This document shows, piece by piece, positions 40,474 through 49,387 of a stretch of 64,000 nucleotides of DNA. Each line of letters opens with the position of its first letter. Within the stretch, counting starts at the first letter, position 1. The DNA is taken from NCBI RefSeq assembly GCF_051967035.1, contig NZ_JBQCKK010000003.1:1-64000 (forward strand), read 5' to 3'. The translations under genes and the position numbers were made by a program. Under the pieces are notes generated by a model, which was not told where the DNA came from, did no database searches, and worked only from the letters and a program-made list of their open reading frames with translations. This DNA comes from Brevibacillus sp051967035 (GTDB lineage Bacteria > Bacillota > Bacilli > Brevibacillales > Brevibacillaceae).

Positions 40474-41365
40474 TGACGTGGAGGAAGCTGTCACAGCACC
40501 TGGAAACGGCTTTTTTTGGATCGACGCTTCTCCCTTCGACCTCGATATTTTACAGCCGCTGTTCGGACTCCATCCGCTGGCAGTCGAGGACTGCATCGAT
40601 GAAGAAGAGCAGCGGCCCAAGCTGCAAATGTACGACGATCATTATTTCATGGTGCTAAACGGCATCGCCTTTCACAATCAGGACATTTTCCAACGAGAGA
40701 TCAACCTTTTTCTCGGTAGCCATGCCATTATTACCGTGACCAAGCAGGAGGCGCCGGAGTTCGCTTCCCTGCTCGCCATCGTGCGGGAAAAGGAAGTGAA
40801 CCACCCGGACACGTTTTTGTACTATTTGATCGATCAGATTGTGGATCGGTATTTTGATGTGACGGAGAAGATCGAGGACTTGATCGAAGCGCTGGAAGAG
40901 GAAATTTTGATGAACACCCGCAAATCCCATCTCGAACAGATTATCGGGCTGAAGAGCGAGATTTTGTACGCGCGGAAAATGCTCCTGCCGCAGCGGGATT
41001 TGATTGATGTCCTGCACAAAAAAGAACTTCCCCTGATTCGACCGAAGCTGCGGAAGTACTTCGGCGATATTTGGGAGGATGCGAGCAAGATTGTGGAGAA
41101 CTTCGAGACGTTTCGCGACCTGATCGGAAACTTGCGCGAAGCCTATCAGGCAGCGCTCGCCGGACGGGCAAACGACATCATGCGCATCTTTACCGCTCTG
41201 ACTACGATTTTCATGCCGCTTACCATCGTGACGGGCATTTACGGCATGAACTTCGATTTCATGCCGGAGCTGCATTCTCCCTACGGCTACTACATCGTGC
41301 TTGGCTGTATGGCAGCCATCGGGGTGACGATGTTCGTCCTGTTCAAGAAAAAAGAGTGGCTGTGA
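40430..41365 (+). CDS. corA: CorA-family divalent cation transporter
   Basis: 311 residues. The N-terminal cytoplasmic domain ends in a long helix (about 200-250). Two C-terminal membrane helices follow, with the signature YGMNF at the end of the first and FKKKEWL at the C-terminus. CorA proteins form pentameric Mg2+ (or Co2+/Ni2+) channels. ATG 40430 stands eight bases after AGGAG; three upstream codons (GTG GCG AGC) are also open. It is convergent with the HD-GYP gene. Confidence 0.92.
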   Translation: MKIRLIENGLITEIDDVEEAVTAPGNGFFWIDASPFDLDILQPLFGLHPLAVEDCIDEEEQRPKLQMYDDHYFMVLNGIAFHNQDIFQREINLFLGSHAIITVTKQEAPEFASLLAIVREKEVNHPDTFLYYLIDQIVDRYFDVTEKIEDLIEALEEEILMNTRKSHLEQIIGLKSEILYARKMLLPQRDLIDVLHKKELPLIRPKLRKYFGDIWEDASKIVENFETFRDLIGNLREAYQAALAGRANDIMRIFTALTTIFMPLTIVTGIYGMNFDFMPELHSPYGYYIVLGCMAAIGVTMFVLFKKKEWL

Positions 41366-41370
41366 ACAGG

Positions 41371-42471
41371 CTAGACGAGGTCGCCGCAAGCCACGATCAT
41401 CAGCGACAGCTTTTTCGACAGATCGCATTCATACGGCTGCGTGATCTCCTGCCCTTCTTCATTCACCAGAATGCGGATGATCGGGCGGGTTGGCATGCCT
41501 TTGTTTGAATCGACTACCACGCCAGATACCCCTGTATTGAGCGTGACGCTCAAGCCTACCGGATACAGGGCGATCGTGTCGCGCAAGGCTTCGACATAAG
41601 CCTGGTCAAACAGTACGCCTGAGCCGGAATAGAGCACTTCCATCGCTTCGTGCGGCAGCATCCCCCGGCGGTAGATGCGGTCCGCGGTCAACGCGTCGAA
41701 TACGTCAGCGACGGCCATCAGGCGACCAAACGGGTGAATCTCTTCTTGCTTCAGATGACGCGGATACCCGGACCCGTCCCAGCGCTCGTGGTGCTGGAAG
41801 GCGCAGTGAGCGGCGAGCAGCGGGATATCGTCCTGCCTGCGCAGCATCTCGAAGCCGATTTCGGTATGCTTTTTCATCACTTCAAATTCTTCTGTCGTCA
41901 AGCGGCCCGGTTTTTTTAAAATCTCGTCGGGAATCTGCATCTTTCCAATGTCGTGCAGCATGCCGCCGATGGAGATATCCAGAATTTCTCTTTCCGTACA
42001 CCCTGTGTTGATCGCCAATGCCGTACTGTAGAGGGCGACATTGAAGGAATGGCTGAAAATATAGTGATCGTAGGCGCACGCATCTGCCAGCAAGTTCAAT
42101 GCTGACTGGCTGCTTTTCAGCTCGTCCGCTACAGCCGTCATGACTTGTCTCAGCTCGTAGCCCAGATTTTTATCGGCAAACAGCTGCTGCCATTTTTGCG
42201 GGGTGTCCCGCACCGTGCGAAACGTATCGTGAATCATGGACATGGCCTGTCTGCGCGTCCCCTCGGAAATGACTGTATCCGCCACGATATCGTCCGTGCG
42301 TTTGTCTTCTATGTACAAGCTGTTGATGTTCTTGCTCTTGAGTCGCTCGATCATCCGCTGGGTCAGCTCTACCCCTGCCCCGACGAGTACCGTTCCGTTT
42401 TCTGCGTAAATGGAGCGGGCAAGCTTGTCGCCTGGCTGGCACTTGTGAATGGATTTCAGTCTCATTTCCAA
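41371..42471 (-). CDS. HD-GYP domain phosphodiesterase-like protein
   Basis: 366 residues. The HD motif is GGMLHDIGKMQIPDEIL near residue 165, and the GYP motif is HHERWDGSGYPRHL near residue 230. The N-terminal roughly 110 residues are the DUF3391-like extension. HD-GYP proteins degrade cyclic di-GMP. A C-terminal region (310-366) continues past the HD-GYP fold with DLSKKLSLMIVACG. The start is TTG 42471 or ATG 42465; AAGGCGAAG spacing does not decide. It is a single-gene unit. Confidence 0.88.
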   Translation of the reverse strand: MEMRLKSIHKCQPGDKLARSIYAENGTVLVGAGVELTQRMIERLKSKNINSLYIEDKRTDDIVADTVISEGTRRQAMSMIHDTFRTVRDTPQKWQQLFADKNLGYELRQVMTAVADELKSSQSALNLLADACAYDHYIFSHSFNVALYSTALAINTGCTEREILDISIGGMLHDIGKMQIPDEILKKPGRLTTEEFEVMKKHTEIGFEMLRRQDDIPLLAAHCAFQHHERWDGSGYPRHLKQEEIHPFGRLMAVADVFDALTADRIYRRGMLPHEAMEVLYSGSGVLFDQAYVEALRDTIALYPVGLSVTLNTGVSGVVVDSNKGMPTRPIIRILVNEEGQEITQPYECDLSKKLSLMIVACGDLV

Positions 42472-42600
42472 TCTTCGCCTTTCCTCAGAGTATCCCTATT
42501 ATAGCGTGATTCGACGTCATTCTACATGAAAAAATTTCTCGTCTCCCTGAAAGCGAAGCACGCACGCCCCTGCGCCGGGATGCCTGCCACCCAACAAAAA

Positions 42601-42632
42601 AAGACACCTTCGTCTGGACGACAAGGCGTCTT
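42601..42632 (-). terminator. Terminator of yunC
   Basis: AAGACACCTT pairs with AAGGCGTCTT (one wobble); on the - strand a T run follows. Confidence 0.8.
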
Positions 42633-42664
42633 GGCTATTCATCCCCTAGGTGTTCCTTTTTCTT

Positions 42665-42967
42665 CTACAGCATTTTGACGACAGCTTCCCGCCCGATCAT
42701 GCCGGCTTTGATGCCCTGCGCCTCCGCTGTCGTCGTCACGGATTCCAGCGGCGCGTCCAGCAGTTCGTCAATCGTTTTGACGCCTACGGCTCTGCCCGCA
42801 ATAATTTCGCGGCTGGCCAACCGTTCGTTCAGCAAGCCCACGTCCAATGCCCCGCACATAATGTAGCCCTTGTCTGTCGTCACCGCAAGCAATGTCGTCT
42901 TGGGCAGCCGCACGGTGACCGCGATCGCCGTCCCTTCCGGAAAGTGGATAGGCACTACTTCGACCAT
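42665..42967 (-). CDS. yunC: DUF1805 protein YunC
   Basis: 100 residues starting MVEVVPIHFPEGTAIAVTVR. The conserved block is KTTLLAVTTDKGYIMCGALD, followed by RLASREIIAGRAVGVKTIDE. YunC/DUF1805 is a conserved Bacillales family of unknown function. Here, as in B. subtilis, it heads the yunC-yunD-yunE-yunF block on one strand, with the DUF6154-like gene between yunD and yunC. AGGAGGGAG precedes ATG 42967. Confidence 0.87.
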   Translation of the reverse strand: MVEVVPIHFPEGTAIAVTVRLPKTTLLAVTTDKGYIMCGALDVGLLNERLASREIIAGRAVGVKTIDELLDAPLESVTTTAEAQGIKAGMIGREAVVKML

Positions 42968-43051
42968 CCCGCTCCCTCCTTTTCTCTCCTGCTTTGCGTT
43001 ACCATCCTATGACACAGCAGCAGAAAGTGTGTACCCTCGACCTCGGCGCAC

Positions 43052-43291
43052 TCACTGCATGAGCAGGGCCGGAAACGCTTCGTCCTCCATTGCGACTTTG
43101 CGCTTCATCACTTCGATCATATACGTAGCCAGCATATGAAACAGCTCTTCCTCGTCCATTCCTTCCACCAGCCCGAGAAGGTCCTCGCGTGTCTGCTCGT
43201 GCAAAACCCCGACAACCACTGCCGTAATATCCTCCTCGTCGCCGTTGAAGTGTCCCTTGTACAACTCGTATACTTCGTCGATAAACCTCAT
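43052..43291 (-). CDS. Small acidic protein, probably DUF6154
   Basis: 79 residues beginning MRFIDEVYELYKGHFNGDEE. It is helical and acidic, with TREDLLGLVEGMDEEELFHM and YMIEVMKRKVAM, resembling the small DUF6154 proteins encoded near yunC/yunD in Bacillales; I assign this from memory of the pattern only. GGGGGATGAGCG-type ribosome-binding sequence precedes ATG 43291. It lies 18 bases downstream of yunD. Confidence 0.68.
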   Translation of the reverse strand: MRFIDEVYELYKGHFNGDEEDITAVVVGVLHEQTREDLLGLVEGMDEEELFHMLATYMIEVMKRKVAMEDEAFPALLMQ

Positions 43292-43309
43292 CGCTCATCC
43301 CCCCTGCCT

Positions 43310-44767
43310 CTATTTGATAGCATGCCCAGAACCGGGCGGGGACACTTTTTCCCACCGGGGCAAAAAAGCGTTTTGCACAAGCGACGGGTCGGTAATCGTG
43401 CTTGCGATCACCTCGCGAAGCATTTCTGGATGAAAATACTCGATCTCCTTGCCTTGCAGCAAATCGGGGAACAGGCGGTTGTACATGAACATGTCGACCG
43501 TTCCGACTCGATACTCCCGCTCCCCTGCCAACGGCTGGCCGTTCACCTCTATGGCGACAATGTGCGGCTTCGGAGAATCCTCATAGCGGATGTGCAGCCC
43601 GTCTACCGCCATCCAGCCCTCGATTTTGCCGCGAAAGCCGCAGCCGCGCAGCTCGCGATGCACGATCTGCGGCTGGATCGCCTGCTCCAGCACGGCGGCG
43701 AGCTGCCTGCCGGTGAGCGTCACGGCGCAGACATTGATCGGGTGCGGCACACTTTTCAGCAGGTGGGCAAAGGACAGGCTGCCGCGGTGCAGATCAGACA
43801 GCAACAGTCCGCCGTTGGCCATTCCCACCTCGGCCCCCGTCCACTTGCGAATGCTGGCTGCCAGAAAAGAGCCGAACGGAGTCTCCTCCGCCCAGTTGAC
43901 GCGCAAATCCCGCTCCAGCCGGGCGATCGGGCGAATCAGCCTCGCATGAGCCCGCTCCTGCTCCTGTTGCAAAAAAGCGGCCAGCGACTGATCCGGTTCG
44001 TACCGGTCGGTTTCCAACAGCTCTGCCGACACGTCTGCAACCCGCTTGGCAGCGCGGTCCCAGATGAGCCGGATGTGGCCGACGTGCTCGCCGAAGCGGC
44101 CAGTCTGGGCGATCAGCGTGTTTCCTACCCGCTCGCCATGCAGCAGCGTATGATGGGTATGTCCCCCTAGGATCAGATCAATCCCTTCGACCTCCTGCGC
44201 CAAGCGGCAATCCGTCTGGTAGCCGAGATGGGACAGCAGGATGACGATATCGACAGAGGGACGCAAGGCGGCAACTTGCTCACGTAAAACAGGCAGCGGC
44301 TCGCGAATCTCCCAACCCAAGTTCTGATAGGTGGAAAAAGGAATCGTCATCCCGAGCAAAGCGATGCGCAGCTCTCCAAACGTATGAATGGCGTAGGGGA
44401 CCGCCCATGCCGGAGGGGCCATCGTCGCTTGGTCCAGCAGGTTTCCGACGATGACGGTGAAGTCGGCTTGCTCGTACATCGCATCGAGCTTGCTTTTCGG
44501 CAGCGTGATGCCCTCGTTGTTGCCGATCGTCGCGTACTGATAGCCGCATCGGTTCAGAACGCGGACATTCGTTTTGCCGAAGCTCGCTTCCGACCGGGCG
44601 TCCATCCTGTCCATATGATCGCCGATGTCAATCGTCAGCACATGCTCCTGCCGACTCTCCCACTGCTCCCGGCTTGTTTTCAGGCAAGTCGCAATCTGCG
44701 GCATTTTTTCGAAATGGCTGTGCAAATCGTTGGTGTGCAGCACATGCAAGGTACAGGTGTCCGCCAC
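43310..44767 (-). CDS. yunD: 5'-nucleotidase / metallophosphoesterase YunD
   Basis: 485 residues. The N-terminal metallophosphoesterase shows LHTNDLHSH, IDIGDHMDR, TIGNNEG and LGGHTHH. The C-terminal 5'-nucleotidase domain contains NGGLLLSDLHRGSLSF and GYMAVDGLHIRY-like sequence. There is no signal peptide, so it is probably cytoplasmic, unlike secreted UDP-sugar hydrolases. It is expected to hydrolyse nucleoside monophosphates or UDP-sugars. It follows yunE by 28 bases in the same direction. Confidence 0.87.
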   Translation of the reverse strand: MADTCTLHVLHTNDLHSHFEKMPQIATCLKTSREQWESRQEHVLTIDIGDHMDRMDARSEASFGKTNVRVLNRCGYQYATIGNNEGITLPKSKLDAMYEQADFTVIVGNLLDQATMAPPAWAVPYAIHTFGELRIALLGMTIPFSTYQNLGWEIREPLPVLREQVAALRPSVDIVILLSHLGYQTDCRLAQEVEGIDLILGGHTHHTLLHGERVGNTLIAQTGRFGEHVGHIRLIWDRAAKRVADVSAELLETDRYEPDQSLAAFLQQEQERAHARLIRPIARLERDLRVNWAEETPFGSFLAASIRKWTGAEVGMANGGLLLSDLHRGSLSFAHLLKSVPHPINVCAVTLTGRQLAAVLEQAIQPQIVHRELRGCGFRGKIEGWMAVDGLHIRYEDSPKPHIVAIEVNGQPLAGEREYRVGTVDMFMYNRLFPDLLQGKEIEYFHPEMLREVIASTITDPSLVQNAFLPRWEKVSPPGSGHAIK

Positions 44768-44795
44768 GACTTTCCCCTCCCTTTGTTTCTCATCC

Positions 44796-45620
44796 TTATC
44801 CGATCACCGCTTTTATGATCATTTGTACGGCAATCGCCAAAATCAACAGGCGCAAAAACAGGACAATCGTGCGCCCTTTCAGCTTGTTTGCCGCGATGGC
44901 TCCCAGCTTTCCGCCCGCCCACGCGCCCGGAGCAAGCATAGCGGCGTACAGCCAGTTGATATGGTCATGAAGCATGTTGGTCACCGAGCCGACCACCGCC
45001 GATAAAAAAATGACCAGCATAGAGGTAGCTGTGGCGATATGCGGAGGAAACCGATACAGCAGCATCATGGCAGGAACCATCAGCACGCCGCCGCCCACAC
45101 CGAACAGCGAGGACGTAATCCCGACAAAAAAAGCAATCGTAATCACGCTCCACCTGCTATATCCATACGCATATTCGATGCCTTCGTTGTCGACAAACTT
45201 CCGCTTCACTTCCCAGTCGATCTGGCGCGGCCGGAGTTTGTCCTTGACCATCAGGACCCCGAACATGCCCAGCTGAAACAGGCCAAACAGCAGCGTAAAA
45301 TCTTCTGTTTCTAGTAATGTATTAAGATAGACACCCACGATAGCACCCGGTGCGCTGCCGATAAAGAAAAGCAGGGCACTCTGCCTGTCGACCTTTTTTT
45401 GTTTCAGGTACGAGATGGACGACGACAAGGCTGTCACCGCAATCACCAGCAGGGAAGTGGCAGCGGCCACCTGCGGAGACATGGAATTCGGCTCGTACGC
45501 GTTGGCGAAAAACATCAGCGCCGGCACAAAAAAGATGCCGCCGCCAAGCCCGGCAATACTGCCGATCACGCCAGCGATTACCCCAATCAGCAAAAACAAC
45601 ACAGCGATAGCTGCAAGCAT
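44796..45620 (-). CDS. yunE: TauE/SafE family anion exporter YunE
   Basis: 274 residues, polytopic with about eight membrane helices. The family motif GSIAGLGGGIFFVPALM lies near residue 18 and is repeated later as SSLFGVGGGVLMVPAMM near residue 165, the internal duplication of TauE/SafE proteins. These carry sulfite, sulfoacetate or related organosulfur anions. AAGGAAGAAAGAAGGG precedes ATG 45620. It is part of the yunF-yunE-yunD direction. Confidence 0.87.
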   Translation of the reverse strand: MLAAIAVLFLLIGVIAGVIGSIAGLGGGIFFVPALMFFANAYEPNSMSPQVAAATSLLVIAVTALSSSISYLKQKKVDRQSALLFFIGSAPGAIVGVYLNTLLETEDFTLLFGLFQLGMFGVLMVKDKLRPRQIDWEVKRKFVDNEGIEYAYGYSRWSVITIAFFVGITSSLFGVGGGVLMVPAMMLLYRFPPHIATATSMLVIFLSAVVGSVTNMLHDHINWLYAAMLAPGAWAGGKLGAIAANKLKGRTIVLFLRLLILAIAVQMIIKAVIG

Positions 45621-45641
45621 GGCTACCCTTCTTTCTTCCTT

Positions 45642-46493
45642 TTAGAACAACTCCATCTGGCGAGGATTCAAACCGCCAGGCTCCAGTCCGAGCATGTCTG
45701 AAAACTGCTTGGCATTCGCTGCCGCATCGCCTCCCGAATTATTGTTAAACAAAATGCAGACTTCATCCGCTTCCTGCTCGATCTGGCGAATATGGGCGAC
45801 CCACTCTGTCAGCTCCTGCTCGCTGTAGCGGTACAGGTAGCGCACGTCGCGCCAGTTTTGGCCTTCGCCCGGATCGCGCCACCCCGCTTTGTTGCGCCCG
45901 TGGAACCGGACAATCGCCAGGGCAGGATGCGTGACGGCTGTCACAATCGGAACCGAGCCTTTTCCCACCTGCGGCTCGTCGCACAGCACATGCACCGCAT
46001 GGATCTGGCGCAAAAAGTCCAGTGTGCGCTCCGCAAAACGCGCTTCAAACCAGCTCTGGTGGCGAAACTCCACGGCAAACGGATAAGCCGCCAGCGCCTG
46101 CCGGCATGCTTGCACATACTGGACGTGCTCGCGCGTACAATCGAACCAGGGCGGGAACTGAAACAAGAGCGCCTTCAGCTTTCCCGCCTCCACCAGCGGC
46201 TGGATGCTTTCCTCAAACTGCCGGAACAGCTCGCGGCGGCTGACCGGGGCATCCCCTCGCTGATGGCCGGTCATCGCTTGATGCGGCTTCACGATAAAGC
46301 CAAAGCGGTCCGGCGTATCCCGGACCCACGACTCGTAATTGCGCTGTGGTAAAATGGCATAGAAGGAGCTGTCCACCTCCACAATCGGAAAGTGGCTGGC
46401 GTAGACGGCCAGCTTGTCACGGCTCCGTACACCCTGGCCGTACAATGTGTCGTGATCGCCCCACCCACAGACTCCCACATGGATCGTACTCAT
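45642..46493 (-). CDS. yunF: DUF72 protein YunF
   Basis: 283 residues starting MSTIHVGVCGWGDHDTLY. The TIM-barrel DUF72 family shows VEVDSSFYAILPQRNYESWV, FVIKPHQAMTGH-like sequence, PFAVEFRHQSWF and CILFNNNSGGDAAANA. Its biochemical role is not known. ATG 46493 follows GGAGG by 11 bases; the frame to 46553 reads into the opposite gene's promoter. It lies 21 bases upstream of yunE. Confidence 0.85.
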   Translation of the reverse strand: MSTIHVGVCGWGDHDTLYGQGVRSRDKLAVYASHFPIVEVDSSFYAILPQRNYESWVRDTPDRFGFIVKPHQAMTGHQRGDAPVSRRELFRQFEESIQPLVEAGKLKALLFQFPPWFDCTREHVQYVQACRQALAAYPFAVEFRHQSWFEARFAERTLDFLRQIHAVHVLCDEPQVGKGSVPIVTAVTHPALAIVRFHGRNKAGWRDPGEGQNWRDVRYLYRYSEQELTEWVAHIRQIEQEADEVCILFNNNSGGDAAANAKQFSDMLGLEPGGLNPRQMELF

Positions 46494-46547
46494 GGCACAA
46501 AAAACCTCCGGATTTGAATGGAATAAGCAGAAGGAGGACAATTCCTC

Positions 46548-47060
46548 ATGCAATCAACGGACTGGTTAGGTGAACCCTTTGCGTCTAAGGATAACAAAAT
46601 ATGTCTGGAGCGAAAAGTAGCGAAACGCCTCCTGTATGCTGCACAAGAGGCGTTTCCCTATGAATATTCGGCCCTGCTCGTTGGCAGAGGGGCAGTGATT
46701 ACCGATTTCATTTCCATGCCGCTCTCCCCGGACAAGCACGTCTTTTCCTGGGACGGCCCTGCGTTTTTCCAGGCAATTGGCAACATCCGCAAGCGCCAAC
46801 TGCAATGGCTGGGCGTCCTGCACACCCATCCGCACACCGCTCCCATCCCTTCCGTGCGGGATGCGGCGGGCTGGCACTACCCATCGCTGTCCTACTGGAT
46901 TGTCGGCCTGGCCGCGAATGCTCCGGATTGGCGGGTCTATCAATGGCAGGACTGCGAATTCCTCCCGCGCGACTACATGCTCACGGACGCATTAACGGAC
47001 GCATGGGTAGCGGGCGAAACCATGTCGGCCGATTCTTCCTCGTCTCCAAAGAACGCCTGA
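46548..47060 (+). CDS. JAMM/MPN domain metalloprotease-like protein
   Basis: 170 residues. The JAMM zinc site is visible as GVLHTHPHTAPIPSVRDAAGW (H-x-H-P, then S and D). An upstream Glu is likely in EYSALLVG. Bacterial members of this M67-type family remove ubiquitin-like tags or cleave C-terminal extensions of sulfur carriers. Its 3' end overlaps the end of lysC by 88 bases in antisense. AGAAGGAGG precedes ATG 46548. No ubiquitin-like partner is adjacent. Confidence 0.78.
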   Translation: MQSTDWLGEPFASKDNKICLERKVAKRLLYAAQEAFPYEYSALLVGRGAVITDFISMPLSPDKHVFSWDGPAFFQAIGNIRKRQLQWLGVLHTHPHTAPIPSVRDAAGWHYPSLSYWIVGLAANAPDWRVYQWQDCEFLPRDYMLTDALTDAWVAGETMSADSSSSPKNA

Positions 47061-48394
47061 TACAGCGCGATGACGGCGCGATCCGCTTCTGCTGCCTTGA
47101 CGCCAAACATCATGCTGACCTCAGACGATCCCTGGTTAATCATCTCCAGGTTGATTTGCGCCGCAGCAAGGGCAGTCGCCGCTCTCGCCATTGTGCCGAC
47201 CGATTGACGCATGCCTTCTCCGACAATCATGACGAGCGCGAGGCCGCGCTGCACGCTGACATCATCGGCCCCCAGCTCGCGGAAAATGCGCGCGATGATC
47301 CGCTTTTCCTTGTCTTCCGTGAGGTCTTTCTCGCGCAGGATCACGGAAATGTTGTCGATGCCCGACGGGGTATGCTCGTAAGCAATTCCCTCCTCCTCGA
47401 TCACTTGCAAAAGCTTGCGGCCAAAGCCGATCTCGCGGTTCATCAAATACTTGCTAACGTAGATGCTGCAAAAACCGCTGTCGCTGGCAATCCCCGACAC
47501 CCGGTTTGCCGTGCAGGACCGCTCAGCGACGATCATCGTTCCGGGCGCGGTCGGATTGTTCGTATTTTTGATGCAGACAGGGATGTCCGCCCGGTACGCC
47601 GGAATCAGCGCTTCCTCGTGAAAAACGCTGAAGCCTGAATAAGACAGCTCCCGCATCTCGCGGTAGGTGATTTCTTTGATTTTTCGCGGATTCTCAATCA
47701 GGGTGGGATTGACGACATACACCGAATCGACATCCGTGAAGTTTTCGTACACATCCGCTGTTACTGCCGCTGCCAGAATCGAGCCGGTAATATCCGAGCC
47801 GCCACGCGAGAACGTCACCAGCTCGCCGCTCGCGGTATAGCCAAAAAAGCCCGGAAAGACCGTAATTCCCTTCCTGTCCCGCAGCGAGGCAAGCTTCTCA
47901 TACGCCTCCGGCAAGACGTGCGCGTTGCCCGCTTCATCGGTCACCAGCATTCCCGCGTCTTTCGGATTCACATAGCTGGCCTCCTCGCCCAGGCTCCGCA
48001 AATAGTGCGCCACGATCTTCGCGCATGTATCTTCTCCCGCTGCCTTGACCGCATCCATAAACCGTTCGGCCGACAGCCCCTGCTGATTGGTCAGCACCGC
48101 CTCAAGCTCGCTTTCCAGTTGCTGTCCGGCTTCCTCTCCCAATCCCAGCTCCGCCACGATCTCCCGATAGCGCTCAAAAACAGCCTGCTTTTCCGCCTCC
48201 GCCTGTCCGTCCTGCAAAAAACGGGTGGCGTAGCGGATCAACAGGTCGGTTACTTTCGTATCGTCCTTCTGCCTTTTGCCAGGTGCCGACACGACGATAA
48301 TCCGCCGTTCGCGATCAGCCAACACGATGCTGCCTACTTTTCTTATTTGCTCGGCATTCGCCAGGGAAGTGCCGCCAAATTTTGCTACCTTCAT
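46973..48394 (-). CDS. lysC: Aspartate kinase (class I-like, with ACT domains)
   Basis: 473 residues starting MKVAKFGGTSLANAEQIRKV. The kinase signature FGGTSL and FSRGGSDITGS are present, and two ACT domains occupy roughly 300-455 (GFCSIYVSKYLMNREIG and LALVMIVGEGMRQSVG). It makes aspartyl phosphate, first step to lysine, threonine and methionine. The length and single-start form resemble B. subtilis YclM (threonine-sensitive) rather than the two-subunit lysC product. GGAGGAG precedes ATG 48394. No lysine riboswitch is visible in the short upstream gap. Confidence 0.9.
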   Translation of the reverse strand: MKVAKFGGTSLANAEQIRKVGSIVLADRERRIIVVSAPGKRQKDDTKVTDLLIRYATRFLQDGQAEAEKQAVFERYREIVAELGLGEEAGQQLESELEAVLTNQQGLSAERFMDAVKAAGEDTCAKIVAHYLRSLGEEASYVNPKDAGMLVTDEAGNAHVLPEAYEKLASLRDRKGITVFPGFFGYTASGELVTFSRGGSDITGSILAAAVTADVYENFTDVDSVYVVNPTLIENPRKIKEITYREMRELSYSGFSVFHEEALIPAYRADIPVCIKNTNNPTAPGTMIVAERSCTANRVSGIASDSGFCSIYVSKYLMNREIGFGRKLLQVIEEEGIAYEHTPSGIDNISVILREKDLTEDKEKRIIARIFRELGADDVSVQRGLALVMIVGEGMRQSVGTMARAATALAAAQINLEMINQGSSEVSMMFGVKAAEADRAVIALYQAFFGDEEESADMVSPATHASVNASVSM

Positions 48395-48562
48395 TCTCCA
48401 CTCCTCCATCTGTCTGCTGTCCATTCTTTTTTCGGGAAGTCTGTTACTAGCTTAATGTATCCACCTAAAAAGCACAAGTGTCTTTTCCACAAGGACTGAT
48501 TGAATAATCCCGAGCGGTTGGCGCATAGTAACGGGAGATAGATGCGAGAAGAGGTGCCACCG

Positions 48563-49318
48563 ATGAAAAAACATCTGCGTTTTTTGCTGCTCACCTGTGC
48601 CGTATTGCTCGTCTCGTCCTATAGCCAGACCGCTTTCGCCCTGCGCGAAAAAAATCGCGAATACTACGAGACGCGCGGAGAAATCGTCTGGGAGGTGCCG
48701 ACAAACAGCAAAGTCATTGCCCTCACCTTTGACGACGGACCCGATCCAGCGTATACCCCGCAGATCGCTGCCCTGTTGAAAAAGTACGGGGCAAAATCGA
48801 CGTTTTTCGTAGTCGGCTCGCGGGTGAACCAATACCCGGAGGTGGTTCGCTCCCTCGCCCAGGATCAGCATGAGATCGCGAATCACACCTTTAACCATCC
48901 TGACATACGCAAGCTTACTCCCGAACGACTGCGCGACGAGGTAGAGAAAACGCAGGAGACGATTTTCGCCGCAACCGGGGTCAGACCTGCGCTGTTCCGT
49001 CCGCCGGGCGGATACTACAGCGAGTCTGTCGTTCGTACGGCGAAGCAGGCCGGCTTTTTGATTGTCATGTGGTCGTGGCACCAGGATACGCGCGATTGGA
49101 CAGACCCCGGCGTCAAAAAAATCGTCGACAAGGTGCTGGGCAACGCTCGCAATGGCGACATCGTTCTCTTCCATGACTACGGCGGAAATCGGAAGCAGAC
49201 TGTACAGGCGCTGGAGCAGATTTTACCCGAGCTGCAAAAACGCGGCTACCGCTTCGTGACCGTCAGCGAGCTGATGAAGCACTCCGGCCACTTGAAGCAG
49301 GTGGACGGGGCCGATTAA
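48563..49318 (+). CDS. Secreted polysaccharide deacetylase
   Basis: 251 residues. Signal peptide MKKHLRFLLLTCAVLLVSS ends near TAFA. The NodB homology domain shows ALTFDDGPDPAYT (motif 1), NHTFNHPDIRKL (motif 2, metal His residues), RPPGGYYS (motif 3) and IVLFHDYGG (motif 5). It removes acetyl groups from peptidoglycan or a related polymer; sporulation deacetylases PdaA/PdaB are relatives. ATG 48563 is six bases after AGAGGTG. It is a single gene with a terminator. Confidence 0.87.
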   Translation: MKKHLRFLLLTCAVLLVSSYSQTAFALREKNREYYETRGEIVWEVPTNSKVIALTFDDGPDPAYTPQIAALLKKYGAKSTFFVVGSRVNQYPEVVRSLAQDQHEIANHTFNHPDIRKLTPERLRDEVEKTQETIFAATGVRPALFRPPGGYYSESVVRTAKQAGFLIVMWSWHQDTRDWTDPGVKKIVDKVLGNARNGDIVLFHDYGGNRKQTVQALEQILPELQKRGYRFVTVSELMKHSGHLKQVDGAD

Positions 49319-49326
49319 AAACAGCA

Positions 49327-49356
49327 ATCCCCCTTGCAAGCGAAGGGGGATTTTTG
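49327..49356. terminator. Bidirectional terminator between the deacetylase gene and floT
   Basis: ATCCCCCTT pairs with AAGGGGGAT around a 7-base loop, followed by TTTTT. Confidence 0.9.
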
Positions 49357-49387
49357 CGATGCGTTTTGAGTGGTCTTGACTTGGTTT

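Noticed and set aside
48395..48562. Lysine riboswitch upstream of lysC
   Set aside because: The gap is only about 170 bases and lacks the conserved lysine-riboswitch blocks; it must also serve the divergent deacetylase gene.
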